Of a stretch of DNA of 25,373 bases, positions 5,980 to 13,348 are shown in pieces. Every line of letters starts with the position of its first letter. The stretch's first letter is position 1. Both the position numbers and the translations under genes were made by a program. The notes under the pieces were generated by a model. That model saw nothing but the letters and a program-made list of their open reading frames with translations, was not told the origin of the DNA and did not search any database. This stretch comes from JAFKKF01 sp035651055 (GTDB lineage Bacteria; Pseudomonadota; Alphaproteobacteria; Rhizobiales; Kaistiaceae), in contig DASRGK010000038.1 in NCBI GenBank assembly GCA_035651055.1, positions 1 to 25,373 on the forward strand, read 5' to 3'.

Positions 5980-8900
5980 TTATGAACAGCCCGTCGTATT
6001 CCCGCAGGTGTCGCACTTGAGGCAGGTGCCGTTGCGGACGAGGGTGAAGTTCCCGCACTCGCCGCAGGCGTCGCCCTGGTAGCCGCGCAGGCGGGCGGCG
6101 GCACGCTGGTCGGTTTCCGAGAGTTTCCCTGAGGCTTCGGCCTTGGCGGTCGAACCGGCCGGCTTGAAGGCGAGGCCGGATTCGGCGGAGGCGAGCTGGG
6201 CCTCGACCGGGCGGGCCCGCGCCTGGACCGCCGGCTCGGCGGCCCCGAGCTTCAGCGCATTGGCGCCGAGCGACATGACATTGCTGCGCGCCGGCTCGGC
6301 CGAGCGGGCCGTGACCGTGCTGCCGGCGCGGGCGGTGGTGCCGGTCGCGGGGACCGGCGCGGCCGTGGCCGGGCCGCGGGCGTCGGCGCCGGCTTCGACC
6401 AGGCGCGGACGGCGCCCGCGCACGAGCCCGTGCGAGACGATCGCCTCGGGCGAGGCCATCGGCCTGCCCTGGCCCTGGTTGACGCCGTCGCCCAGCACCG
6501 TCGCGCCGATGTCTTCCGGGTTGACGTGGGCGAGGTCGTGGCGGCCGAGATAGGAGACGGCGAGCTCGCGGAAGACGTAGTCGAGGATCGAGGTCGCGTT
6601 CTTGATGAAGTCGTTGCCGGTGACCAGCCCCGCCGGCTCGAAGCGGGTGAAGGTGAAGGCGTCGACATATTCCTCGAGCGGCACGCCGTATTGGAGGCCG
6701 AGCGAAATGGCGATGGCGAAGTTGTTCATGAGCGAGCGGAAGGCGGCGCCTTCCTTGTGCATGTCGATGAAGATCTCGCCGAGGCGGCCGTCGTCATATT
6801 CGCCGGTCCTGAGATAGACCTTGTGCCCGCCGACCACGGCCTTCTGGGTATAGCCCTTGCGGCGGTTCGGCATCTTCTCGCGCTCGCGCACGGCGCGCTC
6901 GACGATCCGCTCGACGATCCGCTCGGCAAGCACCTCGGCGCGCGCCGCCGCCGGGCGGCTGGCGGCGATCTCGGCGGCAACGTCCTCGGCGTCCTCCTCG
7001 TCGTCGGCGAGGACCTGCGAACTGAGCGGCTGCGACAGTTTCGAGCCGTCGCGGTAGAGCGCATTGGCCTTGAGGGCCAGCTTCCACGACAGCATGTAGG
7101 CGCTCTTCGCGTCCTCGACCGTGGCGTCGTTCGGCATGTTGATGGTCTTGGAAATGGCGCCGGAGATGAAAGGCTGCGCCGCCGCCATCATGCGGATATG
7201 GCTCTCGACCGAGAGGTAGCGCTTGCCGATGCGGCCGCAGGGATTGGCGCAGTCGAAGACCGGCAGGTGCTCGGGCTTGAGGCCGGGCGCGCCTTCCAGC
7301 GTCATCGCCCCGCAGCAATAGAGGTTGGCCGTCTCGATCTCCTTCCTGGAGAAGCCGAGACGGGTGAGCAGGTCGAAGGCAGGATCGGCGAGCTCGGCCT
7401 CGCTGATGCCGAGCGACTTCAGGAAGTCCTCGCCCAGAATCCACTTGTTGAAGGCGAACTTCACGTCGAAGGCCGAGGCAAGGCCGGCCTCGACCGCCTC
7501 GATCTTCTCCGGCGTCAGCCCTTTTGCCTTCAGCGCGTCGTGGCCGAGGGCAGGGGAGCCGGAAAGCGTGCCGCGGCCGACGGCATAGTCGACGATCTGG
7601 TCGATCTGCTCGGGCGTGTAGCCGAGGATGCGGAGCGCTTCCGGCACGGCGCGGTTGATGATCTTGAAGTAGCCGCCGCCGGCCAGCTTCTTGAACTTGA
7701 CCAGCGCAAAGTCGGGCTCGATGCCGGTCGTGTCGCAGTCCATGATGAGGCCGATCGTGCCGGTCGGCGCGATCACCGAGGCCTGCGCGTTGCGGTAGCC
7801 GTTGATCTCGCCGAGCGTCACGGCGCGGTTCCAGGCGCTCCGCGCATGCTCGACCAGGCGCGGGTCCGGGCAGTGCGCCGCGTCGAGCGGCACCGGCGCC
7901 ATGCGGACCTTGTCGTAGCCGTCGGCGGCGCCGTAGGCGGCCTTGCGGTGGTTGCGCATGACGCGGAGCATGTCGGCGCGGTTCTCGGCAAAGCCGGGGA
8001 AGGCGCCGAGCTCGCCCGCCATCTCGGCGGAGGTCGCGTAGGCGGTGCCGGTCATCACCGCCGAGATCGCGCCGGCGAGCGAACGGGCCTCGGGCGAATC
8101 GTAGGGGATGCCCGAGGACATGAGGAGGCCGCCGATATTGGCGTAGCCGAGGCCGAGCGTGCGGTACTGGTAGGAGAGTTCCGCGATCCGCCTGGACGGG
8201 AACTGCGCCATCATCACGGAGATTTCGAGGACGACGGTCCACAGCCGGACGGCATGCTCGAAGGCATGCACGTCGAAGCGCTTCTCGGCGTCGCGGAACT
8301 GCATCAGGTTGAGCGAGGCGAGGTTGCAGGCCGTGTCGTCGAGGAACATGTATTCCGAGCACGGATTGGAGGCGCGGATCGCGCCCGAGGCCGCGCAGGT
8401 GTGCCAGTCGTTGATGGTGGTGTGGAACTGGATGCCGGGATCGGCGGAGGCCCAGGCGGCATAGCCGATCTCTTCCCACAGCTCGCGGGCCTTCAGGGTC
8501 TTCGTCACCTTGCCGCCGATGCGGCCGGTCAGCTGCCAGTCGCCGTCCTTCTCGACGGCGTCGAGGAACGTGTCGGTGACGCGGACCGTGTTGTTGGAGT
8601 TCTGGCCGGAGACGGTGAGATAGGCCTCCGAGTCCCAGTCGGTGTCGTAAACCGGGAAGTCGATGTCGGTGTAGCCCTGCTTCGCGAACTGGATGACGCG
8701 GAGGATGTAGTTCTGCGGCACCTGGGCCTTGCGGGCGGCGCGGATCTCGCGCTTGAGGGCCGGGTTCTGCTGCGGGTCGAAGCAGGCGTCGCCGTCGCCC
8801 TCGCAGTTGACGCAGGCCTTCATGATGGCCTTGAGGTGCTGGGAGACGATACGCGAGCCGGTGACGAGCGCGGCGACCTTCTGCTCCTCCTGCACCTTCC

Positions 8901-9786
8901 AGTCGATGAACTTCTCGATGTCGGGGTGGTCGATGTCGACGACGACCATCTTGGCCGCGCGCCGGGTCGTGCCGCCGGACTTGATCGCGCCGGCGGCGCG
9001 GTCGCCGATCTTGAGGAACGACATGAGGCCGGAAGAGCGGCCGCCGCCGGAGAGCTTCTCGCCGTCACCGCGGAGCCGCGAGAAGTTGGTGCCGGTGCCC
9101 GAGCCGTACTTGAACAGGCGCGCCTCGCGCACCCACAGGTCCATGATGCCGCCCTCGTTGACGAGGTCGTCCTCGATGCCCTGGATGAAGCAGGCATGCG
9201 GCTGCGGGTGCTCGTAGGCCGACTGCGAGGCCTGGACGCGCCCGGTCTTGTGGTCGACGTAGTAGTGGCCCTGGCTCGGGCCGTCGATGCCGTAGGCCCA
9301 GTGGAGGCCGGTGTTGAACCATTGCGGCGAGTTCGGCGCCGCCTTCTGGGTGGCGAGCATGTAGCGCAGCTCGTCGTAGAAGGCGGCGGCGTCCTCCTCG
9401 CCGTCGAAATAGCCGCCCTTCCAGCCCCAGTAGGTCCAGGTACCGGCCAGCCGGTCGAAGACCTGGCGCGCATCACGCTCGGAAACGGTGCGCTTCTCCT
9501 CGGGGAGCTTCTGCAGCTCCTTCTCGTCGGCGACCGAGCGCCAGAGCCAGGACGGGACCTGCAGTTCCTCGACGCGCTTCAGCTTCGCCGGGACACCGGC
9601 CTTGCGGAAATATTTCTGGGCGAGGATGTCGGAAGCGACCTGGCTCCACGACGTCGGCACCTCGATCCCCTCGAGCTTGAAGACCACCGAACCGTCGGGA
9701 TTCTTGATCTCGCTCTTGGTGGTGCGGAACTCGATGCCCGCATAGGCTCCCTTGCCCTTTTCCGTGTAGCGCCGCTCGATCCTCAT
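5980..9786 (-). CDS. nrdJ: Vitamin B12-dependent (class II) ribonucleoside-diphosphate reductase
   Basis: A 1268-residue NrdJ that reduces ribonucleotides to deoxyribonucleotides with adenosylcobalamin as radical generator, so it needs neither oxygen nor a small subunit. Visible signatures are PNSPQWFNTGL (151-161), the GTGTNFSRLRG loop, and the active-site NPCSE (474-478, with the thiyl-radical Cys at 476). The C-terminus is Cys-rich, with CGEC and CLKCDTCG in the last 30 residues, the usual thiol relay tail. The frame is open to 9831, but relatives begin MRIERRYT, so the ATG at 9786 is chosen. Two NrdR-like boxes lie upstream at 9901-9948. The AIPR gene follows 93 bases after its stop without an obvious terminator between them. 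Confidence 0.96.
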   Translation of the reverse strand: MRIERRYTEKGKGAYAGIEFRTTKSEIKNPDGSVVFKLEGIEVPTSWSQVASDILAQKYFRKAGVPAKLKRVEELQVPSWLWRSVADEKELQKLPEEKRTVSERDARQVFDRLAGTWTYWGWKGGYFDGEEDAAAFYDELRYMLATQKAAPNSPQWFNTGLHWAYGIDGPSQGHYYVDHKTGRVQASQSAYEHPQPHACFIQGIEDDLVNEGGIMDLWVREARLFKYGSGTGTNFSRLRGDGEKLSGGGRSSGLMSFLKIGDRAAGAIKSGGTTRRAAKMVVVDIDHPDIEKFIDWKVQEEQKVAALVTGSRIVSQHLKAIMKACVNCEGDGDACFDPQQNPALKREIRAARKAQVPQNYILRVIQFAKQGYTDIDFPVYDTDWDSEAYLTVSGQNSNNTVRVTDTFLDAVEKDGDWQLTGRIGGKVTKTLKARELWEEIGYAAWASADPGIQFHTTINDWHTCAASGAIRASNPCSEYMFLDDTACNLASLNLMQFRDAEKRFDVHAFEHAVRLWTVVLEISVMMAQFPSRRIAELSYQYRTLGLGYANIGGLLMSSGIPYDSPEARSLAGAISAVMTGTAYATSAEMAGELGAFPGFAENRADMLRVMRNHRKAAYGAADGYDKVRMAPVPLDAAHCPDPRLVEHARSAWNRAVTLGEINGYRNAQASVIAPTGTIGLIMDCDTTGIEPDFALVKFKKLAGGGYFKIINRAVPEALRILGYTPEQIDQIVDYAVGRGTLSGSPALGHDALKAKGLTPEKIEAVEAGLASAFDVKFAFNKWILGEDFLKSLGISEAELADPAFDLLTRLGFSRKEIETANLYCCGAMTLEGAPGLKPEHLPVFDCANPCGRIGKRYLSVESHIRMMAAAQPFISGAISKTINMPNDATVEDAKSAYMLSWKLALKANALYRDGSKLSQPLSSQVLADDEEDAEDVAAEIAASRPAAARAEVLAERIVERIVERAVREREKMPNRRKGYTQKAVVGGHKVYLRTGEYDDGRLGEIFIDMHKEGAAFRSLMNNFAIAISLGLQYGVPLEEYVDAFTFTRFEPAGLVTGNDFIKNATSILDYVFRELAVSYLGRHDLAHVNPEDIGATVLGDGVNQGQGRPMASPEAIVSHGLVRGRRPRLVEAGADARGPATAAPVPATGTTARAGSTVTARSAEPARSNVMSLGANALKLGAAEPAVQARARPVEAQLASAESGLAFKPAGSTAKAEASGKLSETDQRAAARLRGYQGDACGECGNFTLVRNGTCLKCDTCGNTTGCS

Positions 9787-9900
9787 TCCGCTGCCCCGTT
9801 CCTTCGCTCTCCGATTCGGGCGGCCATCCACGCCCGAAACAATCCAATAGAATCCGCCGTCTTCCGCCGTCCCGCCGCCATGCCTGCCTCCGGGGTACGG

Positions 9901-9916
9901 GCCCCAGATGTTGTGT
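9901..9916 (-). promoter_or_regulatory. NrdR-box-like site 2 upstream of nrdJ
   Basis: The minus strand reads ACACAACATCTGGGGC. Its left half fits the NrdR consensus (ACACwAyATmTwGTGT), and the right half is degenerate. Its start is exactly 32 bases from that of the better box at 9933-9948, about three helical turns, which is the spacing expected for paired NrdR sites. It lies 114 bases upstream of the nrdJ start. Confidence 0.6.
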
Positions 9917-9932
9917 CAGAGCATGGCGGGAA

Positions 9933-9948
9933 GCACTGAATATAGTGT
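9933..9948 (-). promoter_or_regulatory. NrdR-box-like site 1 upstream of nrdJ
   Basis: The minus strand reads ACACTATATTCAGTGC, a near match to the 16-bp NrdR consensus palindrome. NrdR is an ATP/dATP-sensing zinc-finger/ATP-cone repressor of ribonucleotide reductase genes. Paired with the 9901-9916 site at 32-base phasing, it supports NrdR repression of nrdJ. The nrdR gene itself is not in this window. Confidence 0.7.
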
Positions 9949-10341
9949 TACCAGCCTCGCCTGTCATCCGGATTTCATCGTGGAAACGTGCTCAAATTCC
10001 CACCAGATCCGGCACAATTTTCCTCGCGCCGGGCGTGGCAAAACACGGCCCGGCGAGAGCCTTTCATGGCAACGCAACTTCTTGGGAATGTCCCGGGGCT
10101 ACGGCCCGCAGACGCGCCACTCATGACGCTTGGGTGACGCTATGCCGAGTCGGGAAAGGGGGTCAATCGCGACGGCCGCAACGGCGGCGCGCAACCGCGA
10201 TCCCGGCCAAAACAGTGGATTGCGGGCAGATCGGCGCCGGGCGGTTTGCCTCAGCGGCGGGGGAGGGCACTCCGCCGGCGCGCCCGATTCGAGCGAGGCC
10301 CTTCAAGCACTTAGCGGGCGGAGGACCGTGCGCGGCGCGGC
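9949..10341. other. Long gene-free interval between nrdJ and ivy
   Basis: Together with its flanks (9787-10410) this is 624 bases without a credible gene. It holds the two NrdR-like boxes, a strong imperfect hairpin at 10023-10059 (12-bp stem with one mismatch, extended by GTG/CAC around a GCAAAA loop), and a direct repeat of TGACGCT at about 10125-10140. I found no tRNA and no recognisable cobalamin riboswitch core. The open frames crossing it have no database-like features. Confidence 0.5.
10023..10059. other. Strong stem-loop between nrdJ and ivy
   Basis: CTCGCGCCGGGC (10023-10034) pairs with GCCCGGCGAGAG (10048-10059) with one mismatch, and GTG/CAC extends the stem inside. Neither strand has a T-tract directly after it, so it is not a textbook terminator. 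It lies upstream of the NrdR boxes, so it is unlikely to be in the nrdJ leader. Confidence 0.45.
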
Positions 10342-10401
10342 CCGGGTTTGGCGGCCGGCTCGGGAGGGGCTACGGTCCGGCCCGAACGATGCCAAACCCG
10401 G
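10342..10401 (+). promoter_or_regulatory. Nested hairpin in the leader of the Ivy gene, touching its Shine-Dalgarno
   Basis: CCGGGTTTGGC (10342-10352) is perfectly complementary to GCCAAACCCGG (10391-10401). Directly inside, GGCCGG (10353-10358) pairs with CCGGCC (10377-10382). The result is a 17-bp stem with an 8-base bulge and an 18-base loop. The outer 3' arm includes the first two bases of the GGAG Shine-Dalgarno at 10400-10403, seven bases before the ATG. It could control translation of the downstream gene. Confidence 0.5.
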
Positions 10402-10410
10402 AGCCGGCAA

Positions 10411-10827
10411 ATGACCTTTCCTCGGATGATGGCGGCAGGCCTGATCGTGCTGGCAATCGCCGCCGGCCCGGTCCTTGCCGACGACACCTACCTCTACGAC
10501 ACGATCCGGTTGCCCGCCTACAAGGCGGCCTGGAATGCCATGCTGCAGGGCGAGAAGAAGCTGCCCGACTGGGTGGCGAAATTCGCCAAGACCCGGGATG
10601 CGACCTCGGCGCCCAACAAGACGCTCATTGTCGACGGCCAGGCCGATCTCCTCGGCTGGATCTGCAAGTCGCATGACTGCGGCGGCAACGAGGTCTTCGT
10701 CCTCTTCACCCCGGATGCGTCGAAGGCGTGGGCGATGCTGATCGTCGCCGACGGCGCGCCGCGCTATCTCGGCAATCCCGACGCGACGGTGAAAGCGGCC
10801 CTGCAGAAGGCGCAGGCGACGAACTGA
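10411..10827 (+). CDS. ivy: Ivy-family (inhibitor of vertebrate lysozyme) periplasmic protein
   Basis: A 138-residue exported protein with a Sec signal peptide (MTFPRMMAAGLIVLAIAAGP, cleavage likely after VLA at 23). The mature domain carries the Ivy hallmark CKSHDC at 85-90, corresponding to the CKPHDC loop that plugs the lysozyme active site in characterised Ivy proteins. It is followed by GGNEVFVLFTPD and AWAMLIV. It should act in the periplasm against C-type lysozymes of hosts or grazers, or against the cell's own lytic enzymes. ATG 10411 is preferred over upstream starts because it has GGAG at the right distance and begins the signal peptide. The cupredoxin gene follows 99 bases downstream with its own regulatory site. 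Confidence 0.87.
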   Translation: MTFPRMMAAGLIVLAIAAGPVLADDTYLYDTIRLPAYKAAWNAMLQGEKKLPDWVAKFAKTRDATSAPNKTLIVDGQADLLGWICKSHDCGGNEVFVLFTPDASKAWAMLIVADGAPRYLGNPDATVKAALQKAQATN

Positions 10828-10835
10828 AGCCCTTC

Positions 10836-10852
10836 GCGACGGGAGCCGTCGC
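10836..10852 (+). terminator. Short hairpin after ivy
   Basis: GCGACGG-GAG-CCGTCGC, a perfect 7-bp stem with a 3-base loop, lies 8 bases after the ivy stop. No T-run follows, so it may be only a weak or Rho-assisted terminator or an mRNA 3'-end stabiliser. Confidence 0.4.
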
Positions 10853-10859
10853 CCGCCGC

Positions 10860-10873
10860 TTGACCCAGATCAA
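10860..10873 (+). promoter_or_regulatory. FNR/FixK-type box upstream of the cupredoxin gene
   Basis: TTGACCCAGATCAA has the perfect TTGA-N6-TCAA symmetry of FNR/FixK/Dnr-family sites and differs from TTGAT-N4-ATCAA by one base. It lies 53 bases before the cupredoxin ATG, a distance that fits activation of a promoter in between. It suggests induction under low oxygen or nitrosative conditions. Confidence 0.55.
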
Positions 10874-10926
10874 CGCGACCTCTCCCAAACGCGCGCTTCC
10901 TCCGTGCCGGGGTGAAGGAGATCGCT

Positions 10927-11418
10927 ATGAGGTACTTGAAGCGCGCGGCATTCGCACTCGGCCTGGCGGCGGTGCTGGTTTCGGCCAATGCGGCCGTGGC
11001 GGCGACCGTCGTCGACATCAAGCTCTGGGACAAGGGCGCCGAAACGGCGATGCCCACCGACCTTGCCTATGCCACGCCCGGCTACGACAAGAGCAAGGCG
11101 ACGATGGGGATTGATCTGTCCCGCCCGAGCGCACCTGCCGGGCTGGTGAAGTTCAATGTCACCAACACGTCCAAGGATACGATCCACGAGATGATCGTGA
11201 TCCAGTTGTCCGATCCGGGGAAGCCGCTCGCCTATATCGCGGACGAGAACCGGGTCGACGAGGACCGGGTCGGCGACAAGGGCGAGGTGTCCGAGCTCGA
11301 GCCCGGCAAGTCGGGTGCGCTGACGGTCGCCCTCAAGCCCGGCAAGTACATCCTCATCTGCAACGTGGCCGGCCATTTCGCGGCCGGCATGTGGGCCGAA
11401 TTCGAGGTTACCAAGTAG
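10927..11418 (+). CDS. Periplasmic cupredoxin-domain copper protein
   Basis: A 163-residue protein with a signal peptide (about 1-26, ending AAVAA) and a C-terminal cupredoxin fold. The type I copper ligands are complete: H87 in KDTIHEM, then C145, H150 and M155 in ICNVAGHFAAGMW (Cys-x4-His-x4-Met). It is thus a likely blue-copper electron carrier or copper-handling protein in the periplasm. The ATG at 10927 has AAGGAG six bases upstream; a GTG in the same frame at 10912 lacks support. A 12-bp hairpin follows the gene. Confidence 0.88.
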   Translation: MRYLKRAAFALGLAAVLVSANAAVAATVVDIKLWDKGAETAMPTDLAYATPGYDKSKATMGIDLSRPSAPAGLVKFNVTNTSKDTIHEMIVIQLSDPGKPLAYIADENRVDEDRVGDKGEVSELEPGKSGALTVALKPGKYILICNVAGHFAAGMWAEFEVTK

Positions 11419-11450
11419 CCCGCTGCGGATGGCGGCCGGGAATGGCAGTC

Positions 11451-11478
11451 GCGGAGCGGCGCTTTGGCGCCGCTCCGC
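11451..11478. terminator. Perfect 12-bp hairpin between convergent genes, probable bidirectional terminator
   Basis: GCGGAGCGGCGC (11451-11462), loop TTTG, then GCGCCGCTCCGC (11467-11478). It lies 32 bases after the cupredoxin stop and 38 bases after the stop of the opposing 11517 gene. The position between two convergent genes supports a terminator role, although only a short mixed AATCTT follows. Confidence 0.6.
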
Positions 11479-11516
11479 AATCTTCGTGGCCGGCCGCGGA
11501 AGCTTCGCGGACCCGG

Positions 11517-11789
11517 TCAGGCCACGTCTTCGAGGAACTCGATGTCGGGCGCGCCCTGGACGCCGCCGCGGGCCATCGCTTCGTGCAGCTCCTTCGAGGC
11601 GCCGTAGCTCTTGGCGCCTTCGAGGCTGATCACCCGGTTGACGATGACGACGATATTCGGGTCGGCGGCGTCGCGGTGGACGGTGTGGCCGGTCCAGCCA
11701 TGCGCCAGCCTGACCTTCTCCATGGTGTCGTACACCCGCTTCCACTGGTCGAAATTGGCAACCCGGTGCTTGACGATCATCGTAGCCAT
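11517..11789 (-). CDS. Small protein of dimeric alpha/beta-barrel (ABM/cyclase-like) type
   Basis: A 90-residue protein: MATMIVKHRVANFDQWKRVY begins it, and the strand pattern VKHRVANFDQWKRVYD...PNIVVIVNRV (3-53) resembles antibiotic-biosynthesis-monooxygenase-like or ferredoxin-like barrel proteins, which act as small oxygenases or cyclases or have unknown roles. I do not recognise a specific family member and see no cofactor site. A good Shine-Dalgarno (GGAGAA) precedes the ATG. It is divergent from the LysR gene (111 bases apart), the usual arrangement for a LysR target. Confidence 0.75.
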   Translation of the reverse strand: MATMIVKHRVANFDQWKRVYDTMEKVRLAHGWTGHTVHRDAADPNIVVIVNRVISLEGAKSYGASKELHEAMARGGVQGAPDIEFLEDVA

Positions 11790-11802
11790 GATGTGTTCTC
11801 CG

Positions 11803-11832
11803 TTGCTGATCCCTGCGCTCGCTCACGAGCAA
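11803..11832. promoter_or_regulatory. Candidate LysR operator in the divergent intergenic region
   Basis: TTGCT (11803-11807) and AGCAA (11828-11832) are inverted, and inside them GCTCG-CTCA-CGAGC (11817-11830) is a perfect 5-bp palindrome. Dyads of this kind between a LysR gene and a divergent gene are typical regulator sites, but the match to the T-N11-A rule is not strict. Confidence 0.35.
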
Positions 11833-11900
11833 TGATGCAAGGCTAGCCACACGGGCGGCAGGCGGGAATTCGTTGAAATCGGCCCGGACCCTGTGCCGCC

Positions 11901-12830
11901 ATGCACGGCTTCGACTGGAACGACCTGCGCTATTTCCTGGCGCTTTACCGGCGGCGGACGCTCGCCGGCGCCGCCCGCGAGTTGCGCGTCCAGCATTCGA
12001 CCGTCGGCCGGCGGCTTGCGGCCCTCGAAGAAGCGCTGGGGGCGAGCCTCTTCACGCAAGCGCCCGACGGCTTCGTGCCGACCGAGGCCGGGCTTGCCAT
12101 TGTCCCTCTGGCGGAGGACGCGGAGCGGGCCGTCCAGGCGATCGACCGGCGGATCAGCGGCAGCGACGCGCGGATCGCCGGCATGGTCCGCCTGACCACG
12201 TCGGAGGCGTTCAGCGGGCTGATCGTGCGCCACCTTGGCCGGCTTCGCGACAGGTTCCCGGACCTGACGGTGGAGGTTCTCGCCGGCAACCGTTCCCTCG
12301 ATCTGGCCCGCGGCGAGGCCGATCTCGCCCTCAGGTTCACCGAGACGACCGACCCCAACCTCATCTGCAAGCGCGTCGGCAGCACCGCCTGGTCGATCTA
12401 CGCCGCCCTGAGCTACGTCGAGCGGCGCGGTCTGCTGCCATCGGCCACCGATTTCCGCGGGCATGACGTGATCGGCTTCGACGAGACGCTGGCGGCGGTG
12501 CCGGGCGCGCTGTGGCTCGCCGAGCATGGCGCCGGCTCGCGCGAGATTCTGCGCGGCAACAGCATCGTCGCCATCCTCAACGCCGCGATCGTCGGTATGG
12601 GGGTGGCGATCCTCCCCTGTTTTATCGCCGAGGCCGAGCCGACGCTCCGGCGCCTCACCCCCGATATCATCGGGTCGCGCGAGGTCTGGCTCGTCTTCCA
12701 TCCGGACGCCGCCCGGATCGCGCGGGTCCGTTCCGTGATCGACTTCGTGACCGAGACGATGGCGGCGGAGGCCGACCGGCTGGGCGGAACCGCGGCGCCC
12801 GTTCCGGCTCCGCTCACGCGGCGGGCGTGA
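11901..12830 (+). CDS. LysR family transcriptional regulator
   Basis: A 309-residue LysR-type regulator. The N-terminal winged helix-turn-helix covers about 5-62, with the recognition segment TLAGAARELRVQHSTVGRRL (20-39). The C-terminal co-inducer-binding domain starts around residue 90 (GMVRLTTSEAFSGL) and is of the subgroup seen in small LysR activators of oxidoreductase or glyoxalase genes. The effector is unknown. It is probably autoregulated and likely controls the divergent 11517-11789 gene. Its 3' end overlaps that of the HxlR gene by 17 bases in convergent orientation. Confidence 0.93.
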   Translation: MHGFDWNDLRYFLALYRRRTLAGAARELRVQHSTVGRRLAALEEALGASLFTQAPDGFVPTEAGLAIVPLAEDAERAVQAIDRRISGSDARIAGMVRLTTSEAFSGLIVRHLGRLRDRFPDLTVEVLAGNRSLDLARGEADLALRFTETTDPNLICKRVGSTAWSIYAALSYVERRGLLPSATDFRGHDVIGFDETLAAVPGALWLAEHGAGSREILRGNSIVAILNAAIVGMGVAILPCFIAEAEPTLRRLTPDIIGSREVWLVFHPDAARIARVRSVIDFVTETMAAEADRLGGTAAPVPAPLTRRA

Positions 12831-13242
12831 CCGGACCCGCCGAAATGGCGGCGCCGGAGGCGGCGCGCCGGTCGAACCGGCGGCGCCTCTCTTCGATCGC
12901 CCGGCGGTTTCGAACCGCCCAGCCGGCGAGGTTGACCATCGGCTCGACCAGCGTTCGGCCAAGGTCGGTGAGGGCGTATTCCACCTTCGGCGGAACGGTC
13001 GGGAACACGGTCCGGCTGACCAGCCCGTCGCGTTCGAGGCTGCGCAGAGTCAGCGTCAGCATGCGCTGCGAGATGCCGTCGATGGCGGTGCGGAGCGCGT
13101 TGAAGCGGTGCGGACCCGAGGAGAGCATGGTCACCACCAGCACCGTCCACTTGTCGCCGACGCGCGACAATATCGACTGCACGGCATGGCAGTCCGCCTT
13201 GTCGAACGAGGCGGGATCAGGCGTGTTACCGGGTTTCGCCAT
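12814..13242 (-). CDS. HxlR family transcriptional regulator
   Basis: A 142-residue winged-helix regulator. CHAVQSILSRVGDKWTVLVV (18-37) and HRFNALRTAIDGISQRMLTLTLRSLERDGLV are the HxlR hallmarks. Cys18 at the front of the domain corresponds to the redox- or electrophile-sensing cysteine of YodB/HypR/QorR-type members, so a response to quinones, aldehydes or oxidants is plausible but inferred. The last 30 residues are Arg/Ala-rich and extend past the domain. It is divergent from the VOC gene and shares a 103-base region with a dyad, the usual local-regulator layout. Confidence 0.93.
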   Translation of the reverse strand: MAKPGNTPDPASFDKADCHAVQSILSRVGDKWTVLVVTMLSSGPHRFNALRTAIDGISQRMLTLTLRSLERDGLVSRTVFPTVPPKVEYALTDLGRTLVEPMVNLAGWAVRNRRAIEERRRRFDRRAASGAAISAGPVTPAA

Positions 13243-13275
13243 GGTGCCCTCCTTGCGGGCGCGTCCGCGGTCACA

Positions 13276-13301
13276 TACCTAGCCTTGGGCGCAGGAAGGT
13301 A
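13276..13301. promoter_or_regulatory. Candidate HxlR operator between divergent genes
   Basis: TACCT (13276-13280) and AGGTA (13297-13301) form an inverted repeat with a 16-base spacer. Inner CCT and AGG triplets are nearly symmetric. The site is 34 bases from the HxlR start and 47 bases from the VOC ATG, well placed to control both. Confidence 0.45.
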
Positions 13302-13348
13302 ACTATGCGCTTCAAGCATCCTACACCAGGATCGGGAGGCCGAGTGTG

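Noticed and set aside
6430..9939. A 1169-codon open frame on the plus strand opposite nrdJ
   Set aside because: It is the complement of the conserved nrdJ gene in GC-rich DNA; its translation is Val/Glu/Arg/Ala-rich without recognisable domains.
9787..10410. Cobalamin riboswitch controlling nrdJ or ivy
   Set aside because: I could not find the conserved B12-box and GCCACTG core in the correct order on either strand, and NrdR-like boxes explain nrdJ regulation better.
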